Below, piece after piece: positions 46,240-59,019 of a DNA stretch of 64,000 bases. Position 1 is the stretch's first letter; each line of letters opens with the position of its first letter. The stretch is from NCBI RefSeq assembly GCF_000002235.5, contig NW_022145605.1:37457141-37521140 (forward strand), read 5' to 3'. This DNA comes from Strongylocentrotus purpuratus (taxonomy: Eukaryota; Echinodermata; Echinoidea; Camarodonta; Strongylocentrotidae). Made by a program: the position numbers and the translations under genes. Under the pieces are notes generated by a model, which did no database searches, was not told the origin of the DNA, and saw only the letters and a list, made by a program, of their open reading frames with translations.

Positions 46240-47290
46240 ATGCACTGTTTTATTCCTCACCCAGTAACTTGGCGCAAGTGAGATCTGGCAGTCTTGTAAA
46301 GATTGTCTGATGTTCAGTCATGCATGCAGAGATTCAAATGAAAGTGGTACCTAAATGTACTGGGAGGATAAATCTATCAAGACATATCATGAAACCCATG
46401 ATTAAATATTCATACCTCAAACAATACAACTTTTAAAAAGTGAGACACTTTTTCTGACTCACTCTGTAGTACAAATAACAACAAAAAAAATAACCGTGGT
46501 ACTGTTACTTCTATAAGTTGCAGTAGTTTTTGAAATACTTATTTTTCACATTAAAAAGAATAAATGTATTAAAATGTGTGCAATTCAAAGGCATAATTTT
46601 GTAATACATGGAAGGATATGATCGAAGCAAGGAGCTTGCATTGGGTTCGTTTCCAGATTTACACAAAGCAAGCACGGGTGGCATGACACGGATTGGTGAG
46701 AGCGAGATTGGATCAAAGAAGGAAAAAGAGTGTGGATGGTGTAGAATTTGAAAGATTTTCATTCGAAAAACCAAATTTGACAATTATTCTATATTCACAG
46801 GCGAATAAATGCATAATAAAATGACCTAAGCATAAGCCACTTAGGAAAACAAATCATTTTTTTTTGGCATTATTTACTGTTTACCCAAGATTAAAAAATA
46901 GGAGGTAAATACTGGCGTATACAGAATTAAGGGAAGCCAACGTACACCCCCTTCCCCCGTTTAGACGCAAAACATAAATCGATAACATTTGCAATTGGAA
47001 AAATTCACTCTGGGCTCATATACCTGTATACATTATGCCCCCACCCCCCATCCAACCATACATTGATTTCAGGATACACGACTGCTAAACAAAGATTATC
47101 AACTCACTTTACATTTTTAATGGTTTAAAGATTGGTAAAGTAACGTCTGTAAACAGTTCCAGTACAGGATGCACCGTCAGGAAATTAGGTCTGCTCCCAA
47201 ATCCGGATGTAGAAAAAATAATCACCATATTGAAAATGATATATATATGAAAGGAATTAAAGATTTATTTACGTTTGTCAAATTTAGCCT
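46240..47290. other. intergenic stretch, no feature recognised
   Basis: Nothing beyond homopolymer runs was seen. Confidence 0.35.
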
Positions 47291-47319
<29 letters not shown>

Positions 47320-47321
<2 letters not shown>

Positions 47322-47745
47322 CACTGTTGTTCATAAAGGTGGAATAATTTGTTTAAACACAAATGTATGGAATGATTTTGACAGTGATGTATTCCAAATA
47401 GATCTAGATAATAGTTTACATCTCAGATTTTATTGAATAATACTTTGCGAGTGTTTGTTTTATGTGGCTACTAAAGCATGTGTGTGCTACTATGCTTAAT
47501 AACTACAGGACCTACATCCTTAAGTAATAATTGACAGTAATGAGGATTAATGACTCACAAAAGGGCACTAAATATAGCACTTTTACACGTTTTTAATCCT
47601 GGGGCCTCACAGTTGAGAGGCCATTGCTTTGCCACTGAATCACGACTGTACGCAGTCATTCAAACATGAGAATGTAAACTATTATCTGGATCTATTTGGA
47701 ATACATCATTGTCAAAATCATTCCATAAATTGGGGTTAACAAAAT
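47320..47745 (-). mobile_element. MITE carrying an inserted tRNA-derived SINE, copy 1
   Basis: The outer arms are inverted: tacactgttgttcataaagg ... aatagatctagataatagtt at left, aactattatctggatctatt and ccataaattggggt at right. Between them, on the minus strand, is a SINE whose head reads GTGATTCAGTGGCAAAGC, with body AGTGCCCTTTTGTGAGTCAT. The left end lies in a (TA)n run (47296-47320), fitting a TA-targeting Tc1/mariner-type MITE. Confidence 0.55.
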
Positions 47746-47929
47746 TTGGATCATGCCAATATTGGTGAATAAATACATTAAATGCCACGAGAAAATGTCA
47801 AGCATCTCTCTGGATGCGACATATCGATGTTGACCTCTACGATCTTTGGATCACAAGTGACACAGGAAAATCTTTTTAACTAAACGTTTCTGTGCGTCAC
47901 TCCCTCCAAAAATCTCAGACAAGCTCAAG

Positions 47930-48755
47930 ACATAACGATTCAAATGATGACGATTGATTTATTCCTTACTCGCGATCTTTATGGCTGAATTGTTACTGAA
48001 TTGAATCTTGATACAAAGACATTTGTCTAGTCTATGACTGACTGATAATTGTGGTAATAGTTATGACGGTTCAAAGTCTTAAGAAACCATTTGATTGAAT
48101 TAGTGACGAGAAGTCTATACATAGAAATAAAACTTTTTATATATGATCAAAGTGAAGATTAAATGTGTAGGAAAAGCGGTTTTTCCTCTTCTGCCGACTC
48201 TTGAAGCAATTTAGTGTCAATAAATCTTAATACAGACAGCGTTGGCGACAAAAAATATAATTTATTTGGGGTTTCTTTCATTTACATCTGCTCTGTCTCT
48301 CATTTCTTACAAATCGCTCATCGGAACTTTGAAACAACTCAGTTGACACGATGATAGCGGTGACATGTTGACACTTCGGTGTTGAAAGACCCCTACCCTC
48401 TTCCCCCTCCCCTTTCCACTCCCCTACCCCCGCTCACTTACCCCACATTCACCCGTATCCCACCCACACCACACATGTCACGCGTGCGTATATGATATCC
48501 AATGACGATTGATTTATTCCATACTCGTGATCTTTATGGCTGAATTGTTACTGAATGGAATCGTGATATAAAGCCATTCGTCTACTATGACTCATCATTG
48601 CTGACTGATAATTGTGGTAATAGTTATGATGGTTCAAAGTCTTAAGAAATCATGTGATAAAATTAGTGACGAGAAGTCTATACATAGAAATAAAACTCTT
48701 TATATATGATTCTCTTTCAAAGTGAAGATCAAATGTGTAGGAAAAGCGGTTTCCC
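47930..48755. repeat. block of about 250 bp duplicated (47930-48185 and 48500-48760)
   Basis: Both copies contain cgattgatttattcc, taattgtggtaatagttatg, gacgagaagtctatacatag, tttatatatgat and gtgtaggaaaagcggttt, about 560 bp apart. The shared tttatatatga may act as a TATA box. Confidence 0.75.
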
Positions 48756-48879
48756 TTCTGCCGACTCGTGAAAGAAAGCTAGTTTTAGCTGTTTAACGGC
48801 ACATGAAGCAGCTAGATCGCTTTACTGCTGTCAGATATTTTACTTCTAAAGTTAAACATCGTTCCTACTCCTAGGAGAG

Positions 48880-49349
48880 ATGTTTGTTTGTGACTTGATC
48901 GTCAAATATATACGGTCATATTCGCAGTCGAAGGTAAGAGTTATTTTTTACTGTGATTAATTTTATACGAATCGAATAGTTGTACGGTCTTACTGTAAAC
49001 CAACACTGTCCCGTAATCACATCTCCTAAAACTCATCTGGATGATTGTTTTTTTTTTCTTTTCTTGTTCTATAATGTGTTTTATATTCACGTTTCAGAGT
49101 TGGAGAACTGACAACCAAAACTCTCTCGTGTTATTGCATTATTGAAATGGTTACCGAACTTTGCTAGAAGCCAGACATCCCGAAAAAGATTCAGTGAGTG
49201 ATCGTCGTTTATTTGTTTAGCCCGGAATGTAGTTCGTAAACTCTACAGTAGTCGGACTAACTTTGAACTTTTACTTTGGCAGAAAGAAGTCCTCGAAACC
49301 AGTGAATGTTATGATAAGGGAAACAAAAATGGGCCTAACAATAAAAAAG
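48880..49349 (+). other. candidate 5' noncoding exons (three splice-bounded pieces)
   Basis: A donor at cgaag|gtaaga (exon end 48933); a piece 49098-49193 with a long T-rich tract and cag acceptor, donor gattca|gtgagt; and a piece 49283-49349 with acceptor ..tttggcag and donor aaaaag|gtgaga. None has a long frame. They could be 5' UTR exons of the plus-strand TRIM gene, whose ATG sits 13 bases after a possible acceptor (52981), or a lncRNA. Inference only. Confidence 0.3.
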
Positions 49350-50204
49350 GTGAGAATTGAAATTACCATATGTATGGAATCTTTAATTGGCTATTTCTAA
49401 ATACCACTGTGATGTATTTTGTCCCGTCGAACCCCCATTTTGCACCTCACTAAAAAAACTAATACGAGTTTCAATGGCCGTCAAAATCCTTACCCCCAGA
49501 TCTGCCTCGCCCTACTTAAAGACTCCATTTAATACATTATATTTAAAATCATTTTATTTTTTTACAAAGCCTAGTACTAAAAATCTGAATCATGCCTTAG
49601 AAATATTTCCGTCTCATATTGTGCAATCCTTTTTAACCATGTTAATTTGAAATAAATCAATGTGGGGAATAATGAAAGTTCGTATGGCATACGAATCCCC
49701 CTAAATTGCAAATTCCATCATTTTAATAATTAGTGACATTTTTCATTTCATTTTTATCTGTAGGCCTTTATTGACGAGTTGTACTTTTGTTTGTGTTGTC
49801 AGTTCAATATTTGTTCCATACTGTTCTACATTATTTAATCCGATAAAAAGGAACAAGTATTAGCGTTTAACAAACAAACACACAAACAAACAAACAAATA
49901 CGAATTCCATACCACGATTACATACGAAACATTATACGGGAAGTATCCCTTTCAGCATATCCACACATGAGAAACTTAGGAAATATTTCACCCAGGCACG
50001 CCTGGGGCTTTAAACAACATGTTTACCTTTAACACAGGAAAACGCTCAATCTTCTCCCTACTTGTCATTTATCATTGACTTATAAAGTTTTAATTGTAGG
50101 ACAAAGTTCAAGTAGTTTGTATAAAATATCATATAATCCTATTTTATAAAGAATGATGAGATATGAGCTCGCCCATACTACCTTTGACTTATGTTATGTA
50201 GTAT

Positions 50205-50208
50205 GAAG

Positions 50209-50241
<33 letters not shown>

Positions 50242-50255
50242 GGGGGGGGGGGACT
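50205..50255. repeat. (GA)n plus G-run
   Basis: gagaga tract ending in a run of G. Confidence 0.85.
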
Positions 50256-50459
50256 AGTGGTGTCATTTCGTCATAAGGTGTCGCGTATTCACGTCTTGTT
50301 CAATTTCTTTGATTCAAACTTTCACTAAACATGTTTCTCTGACTTTTCAGCCTTTAAACAGCTCAATTTGTTTTGAAAGTCTTCTCTTTGATAAATGTAA
50401 AGCAATCTGTTACTTGATTAAATGACAAAGATGATTACAGATTAAATGATATGGATAAG

Positions 50460-50830
50460 GCAGAAAACTGCCGCATTACACCAATATTTAAAGGAGGAAA
50501 CATGACAGACCCATCAAATATTTAACCATTATCTGTCCTTCAGGTTTGATTACAGATCATGACAAGTTTGTGTTTAAACGAATGAATAATTACATTTCAA
50601 GTAACTATATTTTGAGTAATGCTCAGTTAGGCTTTCGGCCAAATTTTGGTCTTATAACTATCACTGAAAATATCCGCAATAGTCTAGATTAAGGTCATGC
50701 TGTTGGAGTTGGAAAACAATGGATTTAAAAAAAAGGGTTTCTATTTGGTACCACATACAATTTTACTTAAGAAATTAAATGTTATGGATTCGATGATGAT
50801 AGCTTGGCTTAGTTTGAAAACTATCTGCAA
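50460..50830 (+). pseudogene. LINE reverse-transcriptase fragment (Jockey/CR1-like)
   Basis: Reads RITPIFKGGNMTDPSN then a stop and PLSVL, later SNAQLGFRPNF, and VPHTILL near 50745: RT fingers and the FDTV.H.ILL region. Several stops and frame changes. The clade is not certain. Confidence 0.55.
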
Positions 50831-50979
50831 TTTAGAAAGCAATTAAAATTAATCGACGGTGAAAGGTCAACCCATTTCTCCTTTTTAACATGATAGGTTT
50901 TTATTTCAATATCGTTGTTCCTTTTGTTTTATTCATATGACACTTTTTTATATCATAGATGTTTATGTTTGTAATTCCT

Positions 50980-51085
50980 TTGTGTGTATCTATATTTAAT
51001 TTGATATCTATAATGATCTGTCTGTCACACGGATTTGGTGTTAAGCAGTCTTTTTAGGCAGAGGTGACTTTTACCGTGATTAAAT
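50980..51085. repeat. possible LINE 3' tail
   Basis: Ends gattaaatagattcaattcaattc after an AT-rich segment with no coding sense; probably belongs to the RT fragment upstream. Confidence 0.3.
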
Positions 51086-51790
51086 AGATTCAATTCAATT
51101 CGCTTAAAGGCACTCCAAATTTGAAGTGAGTGCTTAAATCATATGTAGCCCATTTGACAGAAGTTGATCCCCCATTGTGGTCCTGGGAGTGAAAAGTATC
51201 AACTATCAAGATAATATAAGTTGAAAATCATAACAAAATGTGAAATGACGGAGTACGGTAATATCTACAAGTTATATACACATAATATTGTGAACCGGTG
51301 TTATGACCATTTAAAAAAGAAGTGAACAGAAACTTTTTTTGTGAAATATTAAACTTGGTAATAAAAAACACCCGTGTAAAACAAAAAGATTCAGGCGAAC
51401 AATTTAAAATAATTGATCCGTGGCAATGATAGATACTTGTTGATATCTTGCAAGGTGACATCTGAGTAAGTCAAATGTGGATTCTGTTCTGTTTAACCTC
51501 GTATTTTATCTCCTAACAAAGTGTCGTCCGAGGACAAAGAGTAATAATGATATATATTCAGTAGGCATTTCGATATTACAAGATCATGCCAAATAACATA
51601 TTTTTCTTGTATTCTTATTGCAAAGTCCACATTACTGATGACAGAGATTAGAACGATAATCGATAGACTATGAATAAATCTACGAGGAGATAATCATTGA
51701 AAATGTATTTTTAAAGGTTCACTGAGAGGTAACATTTTGAATGCGTAAAACGATGTCATTTGAGCGACCAAGTGTATAAATGTTACATTT

Positions 51791-51985
51791 GAGGAGTCGA
51801 GATGGCTCAGGGGTAGGGCAGCGGTATCGTAACTGGCAGAACTCGGGCCCGGAACCAAGTAGATTCGATAGTGCCCTTTGGTTAGGCATTATATCTAATC
51901 CTCGTTACCACGTCCAACCAAGAGGACTTATAGCATTCGGTCCCTGAAAGCTCACTTAAAACTATGCTTTCTTAGCAGTTGGGTG
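51791..51985 (+). mobile_element. tRNA-derived SINE, family member
   Basis: Head gagatggctcaggggtagg (A-box-like), weak B-box (ggcccggaaccaag), body agtgccctttggttaggcat, aatcctcgttacc and ccaagaggacttat, end tatgctttcttagcag. It shares this body with 56763-56950 and, in part, with the SINEs at 47440 and 59499. Confidence 0.6.
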
Positions 51986-52981
51986 GGAGAAATATTCCAT
52001 GAAATCAAACCCAAATATGTTGGTAGGTCTCTTTTATTTGAAGCGTTGTGATGCGTTTAGGTTATCCAAAAGGGGGAAAGAAAGAAACCCGAAAAAAGAA
52101 ACGGTTATTGCCAACAGACTATTAGCCATATGAACAATCGGTATATATGTGCTTAATAGAGCAAAGAAACGTTCATTTAGAAATGGCACGTCAAATTTCT
52201 TCATTTATTTCAAACATTTGTTTTGGCCCGTCATATTTTCTAGCAGTTGCAGTCTTTCTTCTACAACGATTTTATCAAGTTTGATGAAATATAATATTTT
52301 GACAATTAGTATTTTATTCTTAAATAAAACAATAATTGTAATATGTATATCTGCTTATTTATGGTTCATATTCAGAAAATATATTTCGTACTTTATGTTT
52401 GTTATGTTACCGAAAATGGTTTATATTTATATGGAAAGCAGAAGAAAATCAATCAAATCAAAATTAAAATTGCCTGATTTCGTTAAAACCGTGAAAACGT
52501 TAGTATCACATGAGAATATGACATGAGGGATATAATGAACTTCGGTGTTTTCTTGCATGGATCCACAGTCCAATTCTGCTGGTAGTACGGCACAATCAAC
52601 AGTACATGGTATACATGCCCTATTCCGAAACCTTGGATCCATTATTGTTTCTTTTCTTGAAATTCCCACCGTTTCGCCACGCTTTTTTCTTCAAATAATC
52701 ACATTCTTAACATGTTTCATCTTTCTCTTGTCTTTTACTTTTTTAGGGCGGATCATGGACCATGGCATATTAAAGCCTTTAGGGAGGGGGAACTGAACAA
52801 GCGAATTCTTAAATGGGCTGCCTGTACTACCAAAGATATAATTCAACAAACTAATAACATTTTATCATTCATGTTTTTTGTATATATATGTTCGATAATA
52901 TAATTGATATACAAAAAGTAGTTGCTACCATTCTATCAATATTTATGACTAGCGAATTTCAATCTTTAACTCACATAATAG
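51986..52981. other. upstream flank of the plus-strand TRIM gene
   Basis: AT-rich; no exon seen except a possible acceptor at 52980-52981 (cataatag). Open frames at 52149 and 52545 have no recognisable sense. Confidence 0.35.
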
Positions 52982-52994
52982 ATGAAAAATAAAT

Positions 52995-54872
52995 ATGGCG
53001 ACACTTGAACACACGGTTTCACGCGGCTTGCAGTGCCCTGTTTGTCTGAATCTACTAAGTGATCCTAAACAGTTGTCATGTACGCACACATACTGTCAGA
53101 AATGTCTTAGAGACATGTTATCGTGCTCATCGCAGAGAAATGCAAACACATTAGCATGTCCCATCTGTAGAAAAACGACATGTGTAACGGGTGGCAAAGT
53201 AGCAAATCTCAAAACCAATGTTCTCGTTAAGTCTCTCGTTGATGACATCAGGAACAGTAAACAGCTCTGTGAAATGTGTGACGCGCAATCAAGAGCTGTA
53301 CGTTTCTGCTGCGATTGTAGTAAGAATGTGTGTAACGCATGTCTGCAAAAGCACAACAACTGGTCACCTAATCTCAAACATAGGGTGGTGAGCGTCGAAG
53401 ACATCAGAGAGGGCAAGGTGGTCCTAAAGAAGAAGGTCTACTGTCAAGAAGAAGTACACGAATCAGATGACGAAAAATATGCCTGTACCGATGTATGCGC
53501 CACTTGTAAAAAGTTCATCTGTATGAGATGTATATTCTACCACGATAAGAAAGGCCACACAGTTCAAGATGCGGGGGAGTACAATATTTCCTTCAAAAAG
53601 GACAGTGAATCCCTACAAGCCCGGGGTAAGACAAAAACTACAACTGTCAAGAATCACATGACATGTGTTGATAATCAGCTGAAGCGTGTCACTGATCACA
53701 TCGATGGAGAAAAAGCTAGAATCAACAAGACATGCGAAGAAGCTATCAACAAAATAAAAGAGAGAAATGCGATCTTGAATAAGCAATTAGATACTGAGAA
53801 AGAGAAATTATGCCAAAGTTTAAAGAAGATGAAAGTTGCCGATGAGAGGTTGGTAACGAGTATTGAGAGTGCGAGTGAATTAGCGAGTAATAGTTTGAAA
53901 GCCCCACTAGAAGGGGACGTTGTAGCTATTCGTGATTCACTGTCTGGTGACCTGAAGAATGTACTGGATCAAGATGATCCCCAGAAGAAGCTTGCTAATG
54001 ATGTAGCTGACCGTGCAGAGGAACTGACGTTTACACCAATTAGCCATCAAGATCAATTATCCATGGGTAAACTCCGGTTCATAAAATGCGAGTCGAAATG
54101 TAATGTCGCACTCCCCCAAAAATACAATATGAATGCGATGGCTGCTACCAAAAATAGTAGGATGGCAGTTGGATACAGCGCAGGTGGAATCGATATCTTC
54201 TCTGCTGATGGTCAGCTGCAGAAGACAGTCCTCAAAGACATCTCTATATTAAAGTTAGGTTTCCTCTCTGATGGTCGTCGTGTTGTACGAAATACAAGTA
54301 ATGACATATCCTTGTACACATCAGAGTATGAGAAGCTGGATGTTACATTCAACACTCTAGATAAGAGTGAAGGTGGACGTGGTGGTCTCACGGTAGACAG
54401 TAATGATCTGATCTATCTCGGATACAGGATAGCCAGGAAGATCCAGGTATTCTCATCAGCAGGCGGGAAGGCGATCAGGGAGATCCCTTGCGATGGATAT
54501 GAACCTATACAAATCACTAGTTATGGTGATTCATTGATCGTTAAACATTATGACAATGTGATAATACGTATCGATAGAAAGGGCAATACAATGCATAAAG
54601 TAGTCAGTTCGAGTGGTCATAACCTCAGCGCTAGTGTGACTAAAGGTAATTCAATCATGATTGCCTCTTTTAGGCACGCAGAAGGGCTGCTCAATATCGA
54701 TGAGTACACCAATGACCTGAAGCACGTCAAGACTCTCATCGTCGATCACAAGATTCAGAAGCCTGAGAGAGACTGGTACTACCTTAAGGAGTTCCAGTCA
54801 GGAGAGTTAGGCTTCTGTACACCAGATAGGCTCTACATATTCAAACTATCAACCACCCCAGTTAACCCGTGA
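52995..54872 (+). CDS. intronless TRIM-like E3 ubiquitin ligase
   Basis: 625 codons, intact. RING C3HC4: C14, C17, C29, H31, C34, C37, C55, C58. B-box 1 about 92-132 (CEMCDAQSRAVRFCCDCSKN), B-box 2 about 150-188 (CATCKKFICMRC ... HDKKGH), coiled coil about 195-290, then a C-terminal beta-propeller-like region without a clear NHL or SPRY signature. The ATG has A at -3 and G at +4; an out-of-frame ATG lies 13 bases upstream. The partner at 38404-39915 is on the other strand, and the two are divergent. Family knowledge: RING plus B-boxes plus coiled coil make an E3 ligase that dimerises; a role in immunity is inference. Confidence 0.92.
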   Translation: MATLEHTVSRGLQCPVCLNLLSDPKQLSCTHTYCQKCLRDMLSCSSQRNANTLACPICRKTTCVTGGKVANLKTNVLVKSLVDDIRNSKQLCEMCDAQSRAVRFCCDCSKNVCNACLQKHNNWSPNLKHRVVSVEDIREGKVVLKKKVYCQEEVHESDDEKYACTDVCATCKKFICMRCIFYHDKKGHTVQDAGEYNISFKKDSESLQARGKTKTTTVKNHMTCVDNQLKRVTDHIDGEKARINKTCEEAINKIKERNAILNKQLDTEKEKLCQSLKKMKVADERLVTSIESASELASNSLKAPLEGDVVAIRDSLSGDLKNVLDQDDPQKKLANDVADRAEELTFTPISHQDQLSMGKLRFIKCESKCNVALPQKYNMNAMAATKNSRMAVGYSAGGIDIFSADGQLQKTVLKDISILKLGFLSDGRRVVRNTSNDISLYTSEYEKLDVTFNTLDKSEGGRGGLTVDSNDLIYLGYRIARKIQVFSSAGGKAIREIPCDGYEPIQITSYGDSLIVKHYDNVIIRIDRKGNTMHKVVSSSGHNLSASVTKGNSIMIASFRHAEGLLNIDEYTNDLKHVKTLIVDHKIQKPERDWYYLKEFQSGELGFCTPDRLYIFKLSTTPVNP

Positions 54873-54920
54873 TTATTATGTTTAGTAGAGTTTCAAACGG
54901 GATTCCACTGGAGATATTGT

Positions 54921-54926
54921 AATAAA
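54921..54926 (+). terminator. candidate poly(A) signal of the plus-strand TRIM gene
   Basis: AATAAA, 49 bases after the stop codon. Confidence 0.5.
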
Positions 54927-56735
54927 TTGAGATGTTATTTTCGTCTTATCATGATGTAACGTACCGAACGAAGTGATGGGAATATCGCATACATATTTAA
55001 GTTTAATTATGAAGCAATCTTTACTCTTGAAGGTGGGGTTCATATATTTAACAAGGTAGATGTAATGCGATAACATGAGGCCATCGATTCGAGCAGATTA
55101 TGGGAGTGGTGTTATCATCTTTTTTAAAATCATAATCCCTTTCCTTCTCTCCCTTTCGTTCTCCTTTAACTGCAAGTTTCTCCTTCTTCCCGATTGAGAC
55201 CTCACCCATAGCTATATGCCACTGGTTCTATTTTGTTATGTAGCTTTAGATCTTATTTGGTTTGCTCCCTATGCTATCCTGACTCCTTTCCGGACCATAC
55301 GCACCCATGGATATCCAATTCAGTATTTTACCTTTCTACTATACACGATTGTAATAGCAAACAAATTATCAAATTAATTCTGATCGACTTGATGACCGGA
55401 TTTACAAAATTAATTTGGATAACTTATACTAAATTCAAAGTACCATCATTTGGTTCTAACTCTAATTAATATAACGTTGTTCAATTCCTTAACAAGTTTA
55501 CCAATCTAAAGTATGTTATTGTTGTGTTATCAGTGTGGAAGAAATGGGATTGCATTGATCTGAATTCTTTGTAGTACCGAAACATTGTAAAGTCAAAATG
55601 AAGGACAGCCAATCGAAAATTCACATTAAATTATTGCATTGAATTCGCAAACAATTCTTTATTTTCTGAAGAATAACTTTACAAATATTTAGCAGATACA
55701 AATCAACAAATCATGCATGTTCATCCTGGTATTTTTCAATTTCGAATTGATCTCTGTCTTCATAACTTTGCCGTAGACCAATTTTCATATTTTGTCATGG
55801 TTCTACAAGGAATCTAGAATGAATTTCTATAAGTACTTAACGTGTATAGCTATCATGACTGCTTGCTACTTGAAGATTGCTGGCAGAACCTCAACTTTGT
55901 AGCTAACTTTGGTTGTGTTAGTCAACTTGCTCTTTAATATGTTCAATACTATTTAAAAATGGACAATCTTTCAAAGAAAAACCTCTTGGGGGGGGGGGGG
56001 ATAACAACTTTATATTATACTTCATACTACATCATTTGTGTACGCATAATACTAAATAATGCGACGGTACCTGCATATCAGTGTATGTTTTATTGTAAGT
56101 ATGATATTAATTACATGTACGTGTCTATGTAGGACATGCATGTAATCATATTGGTATTATGTTCTAGTCCATGTATCGAAGTGTGGAAATACAAATGTGT
56201 ATAAGCCTTCATGTTATTTTTTATTCCCATTGCTGGGGAAATAATTGGAAAAAGAGGAAAAGGATCATGAAATACGTTGTTTTGAAATAATTCGAGATAT
56301 CATTTAAGTAATAACTACTTGACTATAAATGTTGATGTCGCTTTACATACAACAACAAAAAGAACATGTACAGTGCGTATTTATGCTTATTATATCTCCA
56401 TGATGAATAAAATTGTAGTTTATTTGAACTTGATGCCTAATAGACAATATCTTATCATAATAAATACAGTATTTGTTTAACCATCAATCTCAAAGTTACA
56501 CTGATAATTTACTACATGCAATAACAACAAACTGCTGACAATGCAGACCTACACCAGGTAGATTAGAAAAAACACTTATGGAGTTAAACAAATGGTTATG
56601 ACAGGGTTTTAAGCTAGATATAAACATTGAAATCAACTTGTCGTGCTGCATGTTATCAATCACTTGTACCATTTATATTTCTACAGATAGACAAATCTCA
56701 TAACATTCGCAAATCCCAATGGTTATGACAGTGGT
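54927..56735. other. intergenic stretch, no gene recognised
   Basis: AT-rich; only a G-run at about 55989-56000 is notable. Confidence 0.35.
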
Positions 56736-56762
56736 GGTGATGGTGGTGGTGCTGGTGGTGGT

Positions 56763-56950
56763 AGTTATTTTACCTGACTGCTAAGAAAGCATAAATGCTT
56801 GTTAGTAAGAAACCAGACAGCCGACGGCTTTAGGTCCTCTCTGAGGAACCTGGCAATGAGGATTAATTACTAAAGGGCACTGGCGCATCGACTTGGTTTC
56901 GAACCCGGGTCACGAGACTACTGCTCTACCGACTGAGCTATCGCACCTCA
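56763..56950 (-). mobile_element. tRNA-derived SINE, family member
   Basis: On the minus strand: GATAGCTCAGTCGGTAGAGC (A-box) and GGGTTCGAAACC (B-box), then AGTGCCCTTTAGTAATTAAT, CCTCATTGCC, GAGGACCTAAAGCCGTCGG and TTATGCTTTCTTAGCAGTCA. The best-preserved member in the window. The acceptor stem does not close, so not a tRNA gene. Confidence 0.7.
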
Positions 56951-58230
56951 TCTTTTTTTAAGCTAAATAAAATAGAAATAAACTTGTCGTGCTACATGAT
57001 ATCAATTACTTCTACCGTGCATGCAGATACAAAAGTTTCATAACATTCACAAATCCAATACAGCAAGATATCTAACTGAAGTATATCTATACATATTTTT
57101 ACAGTTTGATTTGTTTATGTGTAGCCTTTGATTCGATATCACTGTTTGGTTTGTTACGTTTTATTTTGTAATTTGTTTATCTGCAATTGTATTGTTTTAT
57201 TATTGTAAAGAGCATTAATATTGTCTCCGAAGATGACATACGCCAAGGAAGCATAGGTTATTATTAATTATATTATTCTAACTTCAATCTTTATTAATAT
57301 ATTCTTCATACTGCTATGTGATAACTCTACTCAATATAGGTAAGTCTTATAAGAGGTCATAATCCTTCCTGCTGGCACCTGTTTATGCAGTATTATGTTA
57401 TTGAAATTATTTTGGACTTGTAAACCTAATATTGGGCTTCATCCCTGCGGCGAAATAAACACATTTTGGCAGCAGTCAATATTACTTCTTGACCATCAAG
57501 ATCACTGATCATTATAAAATAATTATATTCATCGTTCAATCATATCTTTTGATTGTCAAAAACTGAACAAGTTGTTCAGAAACCAGAACATGTAAAAGCA
57601 TGCGTGCTTAACTCTCTTCATCTTTTTCACTCTCTTGATTTTAGGATTGAATTTATGCCAATATCATTTTTTGTTCTTCATGGGAAAGCGGTAAACGTGC
57701 CGATGACCAAAATAACTCAGAAGCGGGATGCAAAATAGAATTTCGTAGAGCTGTAAGTAGCAGTACGAGCTGACATATTACTATGCTAGTGAATATAGCA
57801 ACCTGGCAGCCTAAAAAAAAAAAAAAAATTGAATTATGAATTTGGAGTTCAATTAGAAATAGCAAGCTTCTTCTATATGAGCATTATTTTGTTTTTGATA
57901 TTGCTGGAAGTGTATACTCTTCTGTTTGTTGTAAGATTACGATTGTAAATAATTATTTAAGATGCAATGATATGTTCTTTTCAATGCTTTTTGTCGTGTT
58001 TGTAAGTCACTATACTAAGATATTTAATTACAATAATCGGTACATTATCAGACTGTACATGTAATTATTTGACTGATAATAGGTAAATGGAAGATAAAAG
58101 AGCAATGTTATATGTCAATGCTGCTGGTGTTGCTGCTGCTGCTGCTGCTGATTATGGTGATGGTGATGGTGTAATGATGGGGATACGATGATAATAATGA
58201 TCAATGATGATGTTGATAATGATTGATACT
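56951..58230. other. intergenic stretch, simple repeats only
   Basis: Holds a ctg-type run at about 58120-58150 followed by gat-type repeats; no gene recognised. Confidence 0.35.
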
Positions 58231-58234
58231 TACC

Positions 58235-58335
58235 CCTGGACATCCACACTAGGATAACTACCCCCAGTCAACTACCCCTTAGGACAACTACCCCTAGGGA
58301 AACCACCCTCTAGGACGCCCAACCCCAGGACAACT
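58235..58335. repeat. degenerate minisatellite, taggacaactacccc unit
   Basis: Five or so imperfect units (ggataactacccccag, ggacaactacccctag and similar). Confidence 0.6.
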
Positions 58336-58930
58336 AGATTTTAAAAAAATGCACTCTGACTGATATACTGTCTTCATATTGAGATGCATTCCATGAATCT
58401 GGAATTGACTTTATATTGATGTGTATACATCTGTATATCTAGCAGAGAATTACACATTGCAATGCTGAGAAGCCCTCAAAATATCATGGCATTTCTAATG
58501 CATACAAGCAAATATATACATGATATTAATTTGCTACTTGAGTTAGGCGGTAAAGAGTTGGGAATAGGAGGTAAAATATTTCAAGAAAAAACATTAAAAA
58601 GAAAAACACACCAAGGACACACATATCAATAGCGCTATACAGATCTAATTACCCAATGAAATATAAAATATTTGATTGTCAAAACTAATACTATTCCATG
58701 TATTGAGGTCATAGTGAAAAGAAAAGCTTAATAATAAGACCTCGAATCAAACACTCAAACACATAAAAGTGTTACCGTAGAAACAACTAGTATACATATA
58801 CATTGCGTCCCAGAAAAACGAAACCGAGAATTGTAGATGTTTTATCATAACTTAGTCACATTTATAATCAATAAATGACACATATTTGGAAAGCTTAGAT
58901 CCTCCTCTTTCATTTGATGCAACTCATGAT

Positions 58931-59019
58931 AACAAAAGACTTAACTCCGTTTCGTTGACAATCAGCCGTAGACTGATGGCATGGCTGCTTGTCAACGTAA
59001 CGGAGTTAAGTCTTTTGTC
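58931..59019. repeat. large hairpin, 30-bp arms with one mismatch
   Basis: Left arm acaaaagacttaactccgtt, right arm its complement aacggagttaagtcttttgt; the loop itself contains cagcc/ggctg. Length of about 88 bases. Could be a small foldback element or an RNA hairpin. Confidence 0.7.

Noticed and set aside
52149-52526. 125-codon open frame upstream of the TRIM gene
   Set aside because: AT-rich, hydrophobic by composition, no motif and no homologue in the window.
56880-56950. tRNA gene on the minus strand
   Set aside because: A- and B-boxes are good but the acceptor stem does not close, and the downstream body is shared with other SINE copies.
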